DNA of 64,000 nucleotides from Plantibacter auratus (lineage in GTDB: Bacteria; Actinomycetota; Actinomycetes; Actinomycetales; Microbacteriaceae), in the NCBI RefSeq assembly GCF_050587365.1, contig NZ_JBOBFV010000002.1, positions 620,001-684,000 on the forward strand, written 5' to 3'. Position 1 is the stretch's first letter; each line of letters begins with the position of its first letter. Made by a program: the position numbers and the translations under genes. Below the pieces are notes generated by a model. It was not told the DNA's origin, did not search any database, and worked only from the letters and a program-made list of their open reading frames with translations. This document shows positions 48,599 to 57,165 of this stretch, in pieces.

Positions 48599-49537
48599 TC
48601 AGACGGGCGCCGGCTCCTGCTGCACCGTGGGTGCCGTGCCCGTCGTCCGCGCGCGGTGGCGGCGTTCGATCGCCTGGCCGACATAGCTCGCCACGATGAT
48701 CAGCGCCGCACCGAGCGCACCCAGCGGGCCGATCACCTCCCCCGCGATGAGCACGCCGACGAGGAGCGCCCAGACGGGTTCCGTCCCCATGAGGATGCTC
48801 GCGCGCGACGCCGAGGTCCGCCGCACCGCCCACAGCTGGACGACGAACGCGAACACGGAACACAGCAGACCGAGGAACAGCACGTCCAGCCAGCCGCGCA
48901 GATCCAGCAGCGTGACAGCCGCAGCGAGCCCGTCACCGGCGATGAGGCTGAACGCCCCGGCGCACACGAGCATCTGGACGAACACCACGCCGAGCGTGCT
49001 GTCGGTTCGACCTCGCGTCAGGTGCGCACTCGACGTCACGTGCACCGCACGGACGACGGCGGCGGCGATCACGAGCGCGTCGCCCGCGGTGGGTGCGCGG
49101 AGACCGCCGTCCGACACGAGCAGCGCGACACCGACCACGGCTGCGACCGCCGCGACGAAGTAGGACCTCGGGAGCCAGGACCGCGACGCGACACCGTCGA
49201 GCACCGGCGTCATGACGAGCGCGAGGCTGATGAGCAGCCCGGCGTTCGTCGCCGAAGTCAGGTGCACGCCCCACGTCTCGAGGCCGATGATCGCGGCCTG
49301 CGAGCAGCCGAGTGCCGCCGCGATCAGCAGGCCCCGTCCGCGAGGGATCCGCTCCCGCCGCACGAGACAGATGAGCCCGATGGCGATCACCGCCACCAGG
49401 AACCGCAGGGCGACCGCGGCCGGCACACCGGTGACGGCGGCGAGGTCCTTCGCCGCGAGGAAGCTGGCGCCCCACACCGCCGCGACCCCGACGAGCAGCA
49501 CATCGACGATGAGTTCGGAGGGTGCGCGGCGGGCCAT
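48599..49537 (-). CDS. EamA/DMT family exporter
   Basis: This 312-aa protein has ten helices in two EamA repeats: VDVLLVGVAAVWGASFLAAK, GVPAAVALRFLVAVIAIGLI, LGCSQAAIIGLETWGVHLTS and ATNAGLLISLALVMTPVLDG in the first; DVLFLGLLCSVFAFVVQLWA and ILMGTEPVWALLVGVLIAGE in the second. Likely exports an amino acid or small metabolite. The start at 49537 has AGGAG about 11 bases upstream. It is divergent from the LysR gene, which is probably its activator or repressor. Confidence 0.9.
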   Translation of the reverse strand: MARRAPSELIVDVLLVGVAAVWGASFLAAKDLAAVTGVPAAVALRFLVAVIAIGLICLVRRERIPRGRGLLIAAALGCSQAAIIGLETWGVHLTSATNAGLLISLALVMTPVLDGVASRSWLPRSYFVAAVAAVVGVALLVSDGGLRAPTAGDALVIAAAVVRAVHVTSSAHLTRGRTDSTLGVVFVQMLVCAGAFSLIAGDGLAAAVTLLDLRGWLDVLFLGLLCSVFAFVVQLWAVRRTSASRASILMGTEPVWALLVGVLIAGEVIGPLGALGAALIIVASYVGQAIERRHRARTTGTAPTVQQEPAPV

Positions 49538-49609
49538 GCCGCTACTCTCCTGGAGACGGACACGACAGAACAACAGGCAGTGTCTGGATCGACGATGAAG
49601 GAAAAGCTT

Positions 49610-50533
49610 ATGGATCCCGCGCGCCTCCGACTCCTCCGCGAACTCGGTGACCGTGGCAGCGTCGCCGCGGTCGCCGCAGCCATGCACGTCAGCGCCTCGG
49701 CCGTGTCGCAGCAGCTCGCCGCGCTGCAGGCCACCCTGCCGGTGCCACTCACCGAGAAGCATGGACGCCGGCTCGTCCTCACCGAGGCCGGCGAAGCCCT
49801 GGCCGTCGCCGCCGCGCGCGTCGAGGAGGCTCTCGCCGAGGCCAGGGACGCCGTGGACTCGTTCCTCCAACACGAGCAGCGCCCCGTGAGCGTCTCCGCG
49901 TTCCACAGCGCGGGGCTGGCGTTCTTCGGACCGCTGCTCGCGAGCGGCTCCATTCCCGGAGCGGACGCGACCGGTTCGGTTCCGCGGCTCATCCTCGCTG
50001 ACGCCGACGTCGCGCAGGACCGGTTCGCCGGGCTCACCGCCGACTACGACCTCGTCATCGCCCACCGCCTCCCGCACGAACCGGCGTGGCCGCTCGACCG
50101 CCTCGTGATGACGCCGCTGCTCGTCGAACCCCTCGACATCGCGATGCACGAGGCGCATCCGCTCGCGGCGCGGTCGGAGCTGCGACCGGAGGATCTGCGC
50201 GACGAACGCTGGATCTCCACGCATGAGGGCTTCCCGCTCGCCGGCGTCCTCCATCACTTGGGCGCGCTGAGCGGCCGGGCGCCGCGGATCGACCACCGTA
50301 TCAACGAGTTCTCGGTCGCCGCCCAGGTCGTCCGCACGGGGGCGGCGATCGCCGTCATGCCGCGCACCACGGCGGCACCGTTGGCGGTCGACGGCATGGT
50401 CCTCCGACCGGTCGCCGGCGCGGTCCTCGTCCGGCACGTCGACGTCCTGGCGAGACCGGAGGCGATGGCGCGATCCGCGGTCCGGTCGGTGCTCGCCAGC
50501 CTCCAGCGCGTGGCCGCCGAAGCAGCACGCTGA
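49610..50533 (+). CDS. LysR family regulator
   Basis: This 307-aa protein has an N-terminal winged helix (LRLLRELGDRGSVAAVAAAM, then HVSASAVSQQLAALQ, about 4-60), a helix linker (70-95) and a two-lobed ligand domain with the late ISTHEGFPLAGVL and AAQVVRTGAAIAVMPRTTAA blocks. ATG 49610 was chosen since AAGGAAAA lies 8 bases upstream and the fold starts at once; ATG 49595 is an alternative. It probably regulates the divergent EamA exporter. Confidence 0.89.
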   Translation: MDPARLRLLRELGDRGSVAAVAAAMHVSASAVSQQLAALQATLPVPLTEKHGRRLVLTEAGEALAVAAARVEEALAEARDAVDSFLQHEQRPVSVSAFHSAGLAFFGPLLASGSIPGADATGSVPRLILADADVAQDRFAGLTADYDLVIAHRLPHEPAWPLDRLVMTPLLVEPLDIAMHEAHPLAARSELRPEDLRDERWISTHEGFPLAGVLHHLGALSGRAPRIDHRINEFSVAAQVVRTGAAIAVMPRTTAAPLAVDGMVLRPVAGAVLVRHVDVLARPEAMARSAVRSVLASLQRVAAEAAR

Positions 50534-50623
50534 GCTCGTATCAGCCCTCCGACGAGACGTCCACCCCCAGTCGCCCGACGTCCAGGAGGCGCAGGGTGGA
50601 AGGACAACGACGAAGGAGCATCC

Positions 50624-51805
50624 ATGCGCGCACTCACGTACCAGGGTCGCCGTTCGGTGTCGGTCGAGACCGTCCCGGACCCCGCGATCACCGCCCCCAC
50701 CGATGCGATCATCCGTGTCACCTCGGCAGCCATCTGCGGCTCCGACCTCCACCTCTACGAACTGTTCGGCCCGTTCCTCGACCGCGGCGACGTCCTCGGC
50801 CACGAGACGATGGGTGTCGTCGAAGCCGTCGGCTCGGAGGTCACCCGCGTCGCGGTCGGCGACCGGGTCGTCATCCCGTTCACCATCGCGTGCGGCGAGT
50901 GCTTCATGTGTCGCAACGGGCTGCAGTCGCAGTGCGAGACGACCCAGGTCACCGAGCACGGCAGCGGCGCCTCCCTCTACGGCTACACGAAGCTCTACGG
51001 GCAGGTGCCGGGCGGACAGGCCGAGTTCCTGCAGGTGCGGCTCGCCGACGCGAACTGCATCGTCGTCGGTCGCGACCTGCCGGACGAGTCCTACCTCTAC
51101 CTGAGCGACATCCTCCCGACCGCCTGGCAGGGCGTCGAGTACGCCGAGGTGCCGGACGGCGGCTCGATCACCGTGCTCGGCCTCGGCCCGGTCGGTCAGC
51201 TCGCGGCTCGCATCGCCAAGCACCGCGGTCTCGAGGTCTTCGCCGTGGACCCGGTGCCGGAGCGCCGTGCCCTCGCCGAGCGCTACGGCATCCGTGCGCT
51301 CGACCTCTCGGACGACGTGGTCGCGGAGCTCCGCGACGCCACCGGCGGACGCGGCCCGGACGGGGTCGTCGACGCCGTCGGCATGGAGGCCCACGGGTCA
51401 CCGATCGCGGCTGCGGCACAGACGGCCGTCGGCGTGCTGCCCGACGCGATCGCGCGACCGGCCATGGAGCACGCCGGCATCGACCGGCTCGCCGCCCTGC
51501 ACACCGCGCTCGAGCTCGTCCGCCGTGGCGGCGTCGTGTCCCTGAGCGGCGTCTACGCCGGTGAGGCGGACATCATGCCGATGAAGTCGATGTTCGACAA
51601 GCAGGTGTCGCTCCGGATGGGTCAGTGCAACGTCGCCCGCTGGATCCCGACGCTGCTCCCCCTCGTCGAGGACAGCACCGACCCGCTCGGTGTGCTCGAC
51701 CTCGCGACCCACCGCGTGCCGCTCGCCGAAGCTCCGGCGATGTACGAGACCTTCCAGAAGAAGGAGGACGGCTGCATCAAGGTCGTCCTGAAGCCGTCGG
51801 CGTAG
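50624..51805 (+). CDS. Zinc-dependent alcohol/formaldehyde dehydrogenase-like (MDR)
   Basis: This 393-aa MDR of the glutathione-independent formaldehyde/threonine-dehydrogenase-like group has ICGSDLHLYE and GHETMGVVEAVG (catalytic zinc), CGECFMCRNGLQSQC (structural zinc), and ITVLGLGPVGQLAARIAKHR with Asp in FAVDPVPERR (NAD). AAGGAG is 8 bases before the ATG. The end KEDGCIKVVLKPSA is duplicated in a second, gene-less copy after the stop (51838-51876). It lies tandem to the LysR gene but 90 bp away, so it has probably its own promoter. Confidence 0.9.
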   Translation: MRALTYQGRRSVSVETVPDPAITAPTDAIIRVTSAAICGSDLHLYELFGPFLDRGDVLGHETMGVVEAVGSEVTRVAVGDRVVIPFTIACGECFMCRNGLQSQCETTQVTEHGSGASLYGYTKLYGQVPGGQAEFLQVRLADANCIVVGRDLPDESYLYLSDILPTAWQGVEYAEVPDGGSITVLGLGPVGQLAARIAKHRGLEVFAVDPVPERRALAERYGIRALDLSDDVVAELRDATGGRGPDGVVDAVGMEAHGSPIAAAAQTAVGVLPDAIARPAMEHAGIDRLAALHTALELVRRGGVVSLSGVYAGEADIMPMKSMFDKQVSLRMGQCNVARWIPTLLPLVEDSTDPLGVLDLATHRVPLAEAPAMYETFQKKEDGCIKVVLKPSA

Positions 51806-51876
51806 CTGCATTTCTCGGCGTGACCTGGCGGCACCGGGACGGCTGCACCAAGGTCGTCCTGAAGCCGTCGGCGTGA
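51768..51876 (+). repeat. Duplicated 3' tail of the dehydrogenase gene
   Basis: The last 38-39 bases of the gene (51768-51805, coding DGCIKVVLKPSA plus stop) recur at 51838-51876 with one internal change (DGCTKVVLKPSA) and a TGA instead of TAG. They are separated by 32 bases of unrelated sequence. No start codon serves the second copy. Confidence 0.75.
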
Positions 51877-51890
51877 CCGCCCGCTGTACA

Positions 51891-51926
51891 AAACGACCCG
51901 CGCCGATCGTTCGGCGCGGGTCGTTT
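51891..51926. terminator. Bidirectional rho-independent-type terminator
   Basis: AAACGACCCGCGCCGA and TCGGCGCGGGTCGTTT form a perfect 16-bp stem with loop TCGT. A-rich and T-rich flanks on the two sides suit termination of both the dehydrogenase (plus) and the G6PDH-like gene (minus). Confidence 0.85.
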
Positions 51927-51960
51927 CGTGTCAGGCGGTCAGCAGTGCGTCAGGACCCGG

Positions 51961-53397
51961 TCACCAGTCCGTCGGACCGGCGCTCCCCGCCTCGTACTCC
52001 TCGAGCGGCGTCTCGCCGGCGGCCCAGGCGGTGACGACCGGGGTGACGATGCGCCAGCACTGCTCGGCGATGTCGCCGCGCACCGACAGCAGCGTGTTCT
52101 CCTGCAGGAGGCCGGCGAGCACCTGCGCGTAGGCGCTGAGGGTAGCAGCTCCGGGATCGGCCTCGAGCTCGACCCGGCGCAGGCCGTCGACGTCATCGGC
52201 TCCGGTCACGATGAGGTCGAGGTGCACCGCACCGCCCTTGAGCGACATGCGGAGGACGGTGTCGGAGTGTCCGTCCGGAGCGTCCAGTCCGGTCGGCGCA
52301 GCCGAGCGGCGGAAGTGCACGGCGACCTCGCGGCGCGGGTCACCGATGCCCTTGCCGGAGCGCAGGACGAACGGCACGCCCTGCCAACGCGGGGTGTCGA
52401 CCTGGAGCAGGAGCTGTGCGAGCGTCTCCGTCTCGCGGGAGGCGTCGACGTCGGGCTCGTCCACATAGGACGGGAAGAGCCGGTCGCCGACCCGGCCCTC
52501 GGTGTAGCGGGCGCGACGGGCGGTCGACGGGTCGTCCTTCCACAGTCGCACGGCGCCGAGGACCTCGGCGATGCGGTCGTGGACGTCGGTCGGCGTCACC
52601 GCGTCCGGACGCTCCATCGCCGTGAGGGCGAGGACCATGAGCAGGTGGCTCTGCAACATGTCGCGCAGAGCGCCGGTCTGGTCGTAGAACGCTGCACGCC
52701 CCTCGAGCCCCAGCTCCTCGTCGTAGAAGATCTCCACCTTCTCGATCTGCTCCGCGTTCCAGCCCGCCTCGAGGAGCCGGTTGCCGAAGCGGAGGCCGAG
52801 CATCCCGAGGACGGTCGCGTTGCCGAGGAAGTGGTCGATGCGCCACAGACGCTCCTCCGGCACGACCTCGGCGAGCGCCGCGTTGAGCGCCTGGGCGTCG
52901 GCGAGGTCGTCGCCGAAGGGCTTCTCGATGGCGATGAGGAGGTCGTCGGGCAGGTCGATCTGCGCGAGCGCCTCGGCGACCTTGCGCCCGGCGGACGGTG
53001 GGAGCGCGATGTAGAGGATCGGCGAGCCGGTGCAGGAGTCGAGCAGTGCACGCAGTTCGTCGGGGTCGGAGGCGTCGGTCGGGATGAACTCCGTCGTCGA
53101 CACCAGCGCGTCGACGGTCCGGGCGCCGATGCCGGCGTCCTCGAGACTGGCGCGGACGGTCGCACGCCACTCCTCGTTCGGCTGCGGCGTGCGGGCGGCG
53201 CCGATGATCTGCAGCGAGATGTCGCGTGCGGCGTCGACGACCTCGCCGAGGCCGGGGATTAGGAGCCGCTTGGCCAGGTCGCCGTTGGCGCCGAGGATGG
53301 CGATGGTGCGCTTCGTCGGCTCCAGCGACTCCGCGTCCGGGATGCCGGGTACGGTGTCGGGATCGGGCTGGGTGGTGGTGTCGGACTGGTCGCTCAT
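51961..53397 (-). CDS. Glucose-6-phosphate dehydrogenase paralogue with altered substrate motif
   Basis: This 478-aa protein has the G6PDH layout: cofactor motif ILGANGDLAKR (34-44; usual GASGDL has Asn here), IAIEKPFG (156-162), and the catalytic dyad Asp188 and His251 (DMLQSHLLM). The family signature RIDHYLGKE reads RIDHFLGNA at 186-194: Tyr190 is Phe, and the phosphate-binding Lys193 is Asn. The C-terminal domain is complete. It may use a different or unphosphorylated sugar (inference). It shares no operon with pgl, tal or gnd; a repeat-filled region lies upstream. Confidence 0.85.
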   Translation of the reverse strand: MSDQSDTTTQPDPDTVPGIPDAESLEPTKRTIAILGANGDLAKRLLIPGLGEVVDAARDISLQIIGAARTPQPNEEWRATVRASLEDAGIGARTVDALVSTTEFIPTDASDPDELRALLDSCTGSPILYIALPPSAGRKVAEALAQIDLPDDLLIAIEKPFGDDLADAQALNAALAEVVPEERLWRIDHFLGNATVLGMLGLRFGNRLLEAGWNAEQIEKVEIFYDEELGLEGRAAFYDQTGALRDMLQSHLLMVLALTAMERPDAVTPTDVHDRIAEVLGAVRLWKDDPSTARRARYTEGRVGDRLFPSYVDEPDVDASRETETLAQLLLQVDTPRWQGVPFVLRSGKGIGDPRREVAVHFRRSAAPTGLDAPDGHSDTVLRMSLKGGAVHLDLIVTGADDVDGLRRVELEADPGAATLSAYAQVLAGLLQENTLLSVRGDIAEQCWRIVTPVVTAWAAGETPLEEYEAGSAGPTDW

Positions 53398-53458
53398 GAT
53401 TCCATCCTGACCGAGCCGCGGCCGATCGTCCTGGGGTTGCGCACGCCCGCGCCCCGGT

Positions 53459-53790
53459 CACTGAGCCGCACTCGGTCACTGAGCCACACACCCGGTCACT
53501 GAGCTTGTCGAAGTGCCCCCCGAGCACACGTCCACGGCCACAGAACGACTCCCCGTAGGCCCTTCGACAGGCTCAGGGAACGGGCGCCCCGCTCACCGAG
53601 CCGACCTCGGTCACTGAGCCGACCTCGGTGACTGAGCCAACTTCGGTCACTGAGCTTGTCGAAGTGCCCCCGAGCACACGTCCACGGCCACAGAACGACT
53701 CCCCGTGGGCCCTTCGACACCTCGACAGGCTCAGTGCGGCGCAGCTCGGGGAACGGGCGCCCCGCTCACCGAGCCTGTCGAGGTGCGCGC
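53459..53790. repeat. Array of CGGTCACTGAGC repeats with large hairpins
   Basis: Two long units (53493-53576 and 53644-53734) share an inner stretch beginning GAGCACACGTCCACGGCCAC. Each is bounded by the inverted arms CTGAGCTTGTCGAAG and CTTCGACA(G)GCTCAG. Short CGGTCACTGAGCC or CTCACCGAGCC copies lie between and around them. The region 53398-53790 holds no gene I can support. Related TTCGACAAGCTCAG repeats are dispersed in actinobacterial genomes. Confidence 0.75.
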
Positions 53791-54591
53791 CTACTTGTCG
53801 TTCTCGGCGAGCCAGGCGTAGGACTCGGCGACGCCGCCGAAGATCTCCTTGCTGTAGCCGTCGAACTCCACGACGCGGGTCGCGTGCGGTGCGGCAGCGA
53901 GGATCGCCGGGATGTCGACCTGGCCCTGACCCGCGGGCTGCTGGTTCGCGAACGCCTGAGCGAGCGCGTCGGGCACGACGAGCGCACTCTCGCTGCTCGG
54001 CAGTGCGGTGGCGATGTCACCGGAGATGATGCCGTCCTTGATGTGCAGGAACTGCACGCGGTCACCGAGCGAACGGAGGAACGCCGGGGTGTCGGCACCG
54101 CCGACCGTCGACCAGAAGGTGTCGATCTCGAGGACGACCTCGGGCGACAGCTGCTCGACGAACAGCTCGAAGATCGGGCGCCCGTCGACGTGGGTCGAGA
54201 ACTCCCAGTTGTGGTTGTGGTAACCGAACTTCAGGCCGGACGCCGCTGCTTGGACGGCGAGCTCGTTGACGCGCTCGGCGAGACGTGCCGCGTCGTCGGC
54301 GGTCTGCCAGCGATCGGTGGGGATGAAGGGGTCGATGACCGTCCCGATCCCGAGCCGCGATGCCGCGTCGAACGCGACCGCCGGGTCGGCGGCGTCGATG
54401 ACGGGCGCGTGGCCGGACGGGGCCATGACACCAGCGGCGGCGAAAGCGGTCTCGAACTCGGCAGCGCGCTCGACGAACGCGTATGGCTCGACCTTCGTGA
54501 AGCCGATCTCGGCGATGCGGGCGACGGCGCCCTGCAGGTCCTCGGTGATGGCGTCGCGGACGGTGTACAGCTGCACGGACGGTGCGCTCAT
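53791..54591 (-). CDS. Sugar phosphate isomerase/epimerase-like TIM barrel (IolE/xylose-isomerase-like)
   Basis: This 266-aa xylose-isomerase-like TIM-barrel protein starts SVQLYTVRDAITEDLQGAVA. It has GHAPVID, LKFGYHNHNWEF (metal His/Glu side), VVLEIDTFWSTVGGADTPAF and VQFLHIKDG with VVEFDGY at the end, the usual metal-binding set of this group. It probably isomerises or dehydrates a sugar or inositol derivative. AAGGAG precedes the ATG at 54591. A TGTCGA inverted repeat lies upstream. Confidence 0.87.
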   Translation of the reverse strand: MSAPSVQLYTVRDAITEDLQGAVARIAEIGFTKVEPYAFVERAAEFETAFAAAGVMAPSGHAPVIDAADPAVAFDAASRLGIGTVIDPFIPTDRWQTADDAARLAERVNELAVQAAASGLKFGYHNHNWEFSTHVDGRPIFELFVEQLSPEVVLEIDTFWSTVGGADTPAFLRSLGDRVQFLHIKDGIISGDIATALPSSESALVVPDALAQAFANQQPAGQGQVDIPAILAAAPHATRVVEFDGYSKEIFGGVAESYAWLAENDK

Positions 54592-54666
54592 GGGTACTCC
54601 TTCGTAGCTTCGGGCGGGCACCGACGGGCGATCGGATCGGTGACGGACACCGAGCCGGACCGCTTC

Positions 54667-54682
54667 TGTCGACTCATCGACA
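54667..54682. promoter_or_regulatory. TGTCGA operator-like repeat before the isomerase gene
   Basis: TGTCGACTCATCGACA has perfect 6-bp arms and spacer CTCA. A further half-site TATCGACAG follows at about 54702-54710. No regulator is adjacent. Confidence 0.6.
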
Positions 54683-54779
54683 AAAGTACCCGAGCCGAGT
54701 CTATCGACAGAGACTGGGCGCGCGGGTGGCCGGGCACTCATAGTCTGGAGATTCGACCGACCATCAGCGAGGGGGCACC

Positions 54780-54965
54780 ATGGCAGACCTGAACCGGACG
54801 AGGCGGAGATCACCACGCCGCGCGATCGTCATCATCGGCGTCCTCGTGCTGATCGCCGTCGTCCTCTACGCGCTGACCCTGAACCCGAACGTGTTCATCC
54901 TGCTCGTCGTCTGCATCGTCATCGTGGTCTCGATCGAGGCGCTGACGAGCAGACCTGACCGGTAG
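54780..54965 (+). CDS. Small two-helix membrane protein
   Basis: This 61-aa protein has a basic start (NRTRRRSPRR), helix AIVIIGVLVLIAVVLYALTL and helix NVFILLVVCIVIVVSIEALT, then a short charged end. GAGGGGG lies about 5 bases before the ATG. No family recognised. It is divergent from the isomerase gene and converges with the next small gene. Confidence 0.68.
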   Translation: MADLNRTRRRSPRRAIVIIGVLVLIAVVLYALTLNPNVFILLVVCIVIVVSIEALTSRPDR

Positions 54966-54988
54966 CGATCCGGCCGGTGGTGGGACCG

Positions 54989-55192
54989 TTACTTCTCGGC
55001 GCGCTTCAGCGACTTCTTGACCGCACGCTCGGCGAGGACGGTCACGTAATCCTGGACCGGGCGTTCGGCGAGCGCGCTGACCTCTTCGCGCACGAGCTCG
55101 CCGATCCGAGCGGAATCGACCCCCGAGTACTTCTCACTCAGCTTCGCGGTGAGCTGACGGATGATCTCTTCGTGGTCGATCTCAGTTGCCAT
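54989..55192 (-). CDS. Three-helix-bundle dimerisation-type small protein
   Basis: This 67-aa, highly charged helical protein (IDHEEIIRQLTAKLSEKYSG, RIGELVREEVSALAERPVQD, YVTVLAERAVKKSLKRAEK) resembles actinobacterial small proteins described as three-helix-bundle dimerisation domains. ATG 55192 was preferred because the helix begins there; an upstream in-frame ATG at 55270 adds low-complexity residues. Role unknown, probably a dimer. Confidence 0.65.
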   Translation of the reverse strand: MATEIDHEEIIRQLTAKLSEKYSGVDSARIGELVREEVSALAERPVQDYVTVLAERAVKKSLKRAEK

Positions 55193-55406
55193 GGACTCAG
55201 TATCAACCCACAGTTGTTGCCTGGGCTGTGAATCGCGACTTCCGTCCGCCGCTGTTCTCCCGCCGGACACCTGGCCGCCGCGATCCGTTCACCCTCCCCA
55301 TCGGGCACCCGCCGAGGATATTCTGACCGCGATGTCGATTTCCGTGTTCGCCGTTCGACGTCAGAGTGAGGCGGGCGATCAGCGCCCCTGACGACAGGAG
55401 AAGACG

Positions 55407-55850
55407 ATGTCGAAGTACATGCTCATCATGCGCAACAGCGGGTCCGTCGAGAAGCTCGAGGACATGGACTTCGAAGCGGTCATCAACGCGATGGGCGCCT
55501 ACAACGAGTCGATGATCAACGCCGGCGTGATGGTCGGCGGTGACGGTCTCACCGACGCCGCACAGGGCGCCGTCGTCGAGTTCACGACCGAGGCGCCGAT
55601 CGTCACCGACGGCCCCTACGGCGAACTCCACGAACTCTTCAACGGGTTCTGGACCATCGAGGTCGCCACCCGCGAGGAGGCCATCGAATGGGCCGGCCGT
55701 GCGCCGCTCGGCCCCGGCAACAAGATCGAGGTGCGCCGCGTGACCGACGAGACGGACTTCGCCGACCATGCCGACAACGAGTACCTCCAGAAGGAGCAGG
55801 AGTGGCGGGCGCAGGAGCGCGTGGCGAAGCCGGCGGCCGACCCGGCCTGA
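55407..55850 (+). CDS. YciI family (DGPF-type) protein, partner of ECF42 sigma
   Basis: This 147-aa YCII-related ferredoxin-like fold protein starts SKYMLIMRNSGS and carries the family motif in VTDGPYGELHELFNGFWTIE. It sits directly before an ECF42-type sigma factor, the conserved arrangement of DGPF proteins. Its biochemical role is not settled in the family. It lies 22 bp before the sigma gene; AGGAGAAG is upstream of the ATG. Confidence 0.88.
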   Translation: MSKYMLIMRNSGSVEKLEDMDFEAVINAMGAYNESMINAGVMVGGDGLTDAAQGAVVEFTTEAPIVTDGPYGELHELFNGFWTIEVATREEAIEWAGRAPLGPGNKIEVRRVTDETDFADHADNEYLQKEQEWRAQERVAKPAADPA

Positions 55851-55872
55851 GCACGACCGAGGCGAGACGGAC

Positions 55873-57147
55873 ATGACCGACGCCGACCTGACCGAGACCG
55901 ACGCGGCGGACGGCGACGAGGCCGCCCGCCGCGTGGTCGACAGCGTCTGGCGGATCGAGAGCGCGCAGATCGTCGCCACCCTCACGAAGCTGACCGGCGA
56001 CCTCGGTCTGGCGGAGGATCTCGCCCAGGAGGCGCTGCTGGAGGCCCTCGAGCAGTGGCCGCGCGACGGCGTGCCACGCAACCCGGGTGCGTGGCTGACA
56101 ATGGTGGCGAAGCGTCGCGCGATCGACGGGTGGCGACGTCGGGCAGCCCTCGATGAGCGGTACCGCTCGCTCGCCCGGGATCTTGAGCAGGCGAGCGACC
56201 TCGACTGGGAGCCGATCGGGGACGACGTGCTGCGGCTCGTCTTCACCGCGTGCCACCCGGCGCTGTCGCGGGAGTCGCAGGTGGCGCTGACGCTGCGGGT
56301 CGTCAGCGGCCTCACCACCCAGGAGATCGCCCGGATGCTCCTCGTCCCGGTGCCGACGGTGCAGGCGAGGATCACCCGCGCCAAGAAGACGCTCGCCGCG
56401 GCGAACGTCCACTTCGAGGCGCCGGACCCGGCCGAGTGGCCCCGGCGCCTGTCGGCCGTCCTCGGCGTCGTCTACCTGCTCTTCACCGAGGGCTACGCGG
56501 CGACGAGCGGACCGACCTGGATCCGCGCCGAGCTCGCGAACGAGGCCCTGCGGCTGGGCCGACGCCTCGTCGCTCTCGTCCCCCGCGAGCCGGAGGCGCA
56601 CGCGCTCGTCGCCCTCATGGAGTTCCAGGCCTCACGCTTCGCCGCCCGCGTCGCACCCGACGGCTCCGCGATCCTGCTCGCCGACCAGCACCGCGAGCGT
56701 TGGGACCGGGCGCAGATCGTCCGAGGGACGGCGGCGCTCAGCCGCGCCGACGCCCTCGGACGGGGACGCGGCGCTTACGCGCTCCAGGCGGCCATCGCGC
56801 AGTGCCACTCGGTCGCTCCGAGCGTGGAGGCAACGGACTGGGAGCAGATCGTGATCCTCTACGAGGCGCTCGGACGGATCGCCCCGAACCCGGTCGTCGA
56901 ACTCAACCGCGCGATCGCGGTGTCGATGGCGACCGGCCCGGCGACGGCGCTCCGCATCGTCGACGGTCTCGCCGACGATGCGTCACTCCGGGGGTCGCAC
57001 CTCATCCCGAGCGTCCGCGGCGAACTGCTCGCACGGCTGGGGCGCATCGAGGAGGCGCGCTCGGAACTCCTGACCGCCGCGCACCTCGCAGCGAACGACC
57101 GTGAGCGCGACGTCCTGCTCTGGAAGGCCGCCGAACTGCCGCAGTGA
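55873..57147 (+). CDS. ECF42-type RNA polymerase sigma factor with C-terminal TPR-like extension
   Basis: This 424-aa protein is much longer than a simple ECF sigma. Region 2 is IVATLTKLTGDLGLAEDLAQ to NPGAWLTMVAKRRAIDGWRR. Region 4 is LRLVFTACHPALSRESQVAL to TTQEIARMLLVPVPTVQARI. The 230-residue C-terminal part (DUF6596/TPR-like; LLFTEGYAATSGPTWIRAEL, NPVVELNRAIAVSMATGPAT) is the ECF42 hallmark and replaces an anti-sigma factor in control. The start at 55873 is just behind the YciI gene. Targets unknown. Confidence 0.9.
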   Translation: MTDADLTETDAADGDEAARRVVDSVWRIESAQIVATLTKLTGDLGLAEDLAQEALLEALEQWPRDGVPRNPGAWLTMVAKRRAIDGWRRRAALDERYRSLARDLEQASDLDWEPIGDDVLRLVFTACHPALSRESQVALTLRVVSGLTTQEIARMLLVPVPTVQARITRAKKTLAAANVHFEAPDPAEWPRRLSAVLGVVYLLFTEGYAATSGPTWIRAELANEALRLGRRLVALVPREPEAHALVALMEFQASRFAARVAPDGSAILLADQHRERWDRAQIVRGTAALSRADALGRGRGAYALQAAIAQCHSVAPSVEATDWEQIVILYEALGRIAPNPVVELNRAIAVSMATGPATALRIVDGLADDASLRGSHLIPSVRGELLARLGRIEEARSELLTAAHLAANDRERDVLLWKAAELPQ

Positions 57148-57165
57148 ACCGCGTCTCCTGCGACC

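Noticed and set aside
48599..51394. Single 931-codon minus-strand protein
   Set aside because: Only the last 312 codons (EamA exporter) are real; the rest is antisense to the LysR and dehydrogenase genes, and a good ATG with ribosome site lies at 49537.
53459..53790. CRISPR or integron attC-like array
   Set aside because: Repeat spacing is irregular, repeats are part of larger hairpins, and no cas or integrase gene is present.
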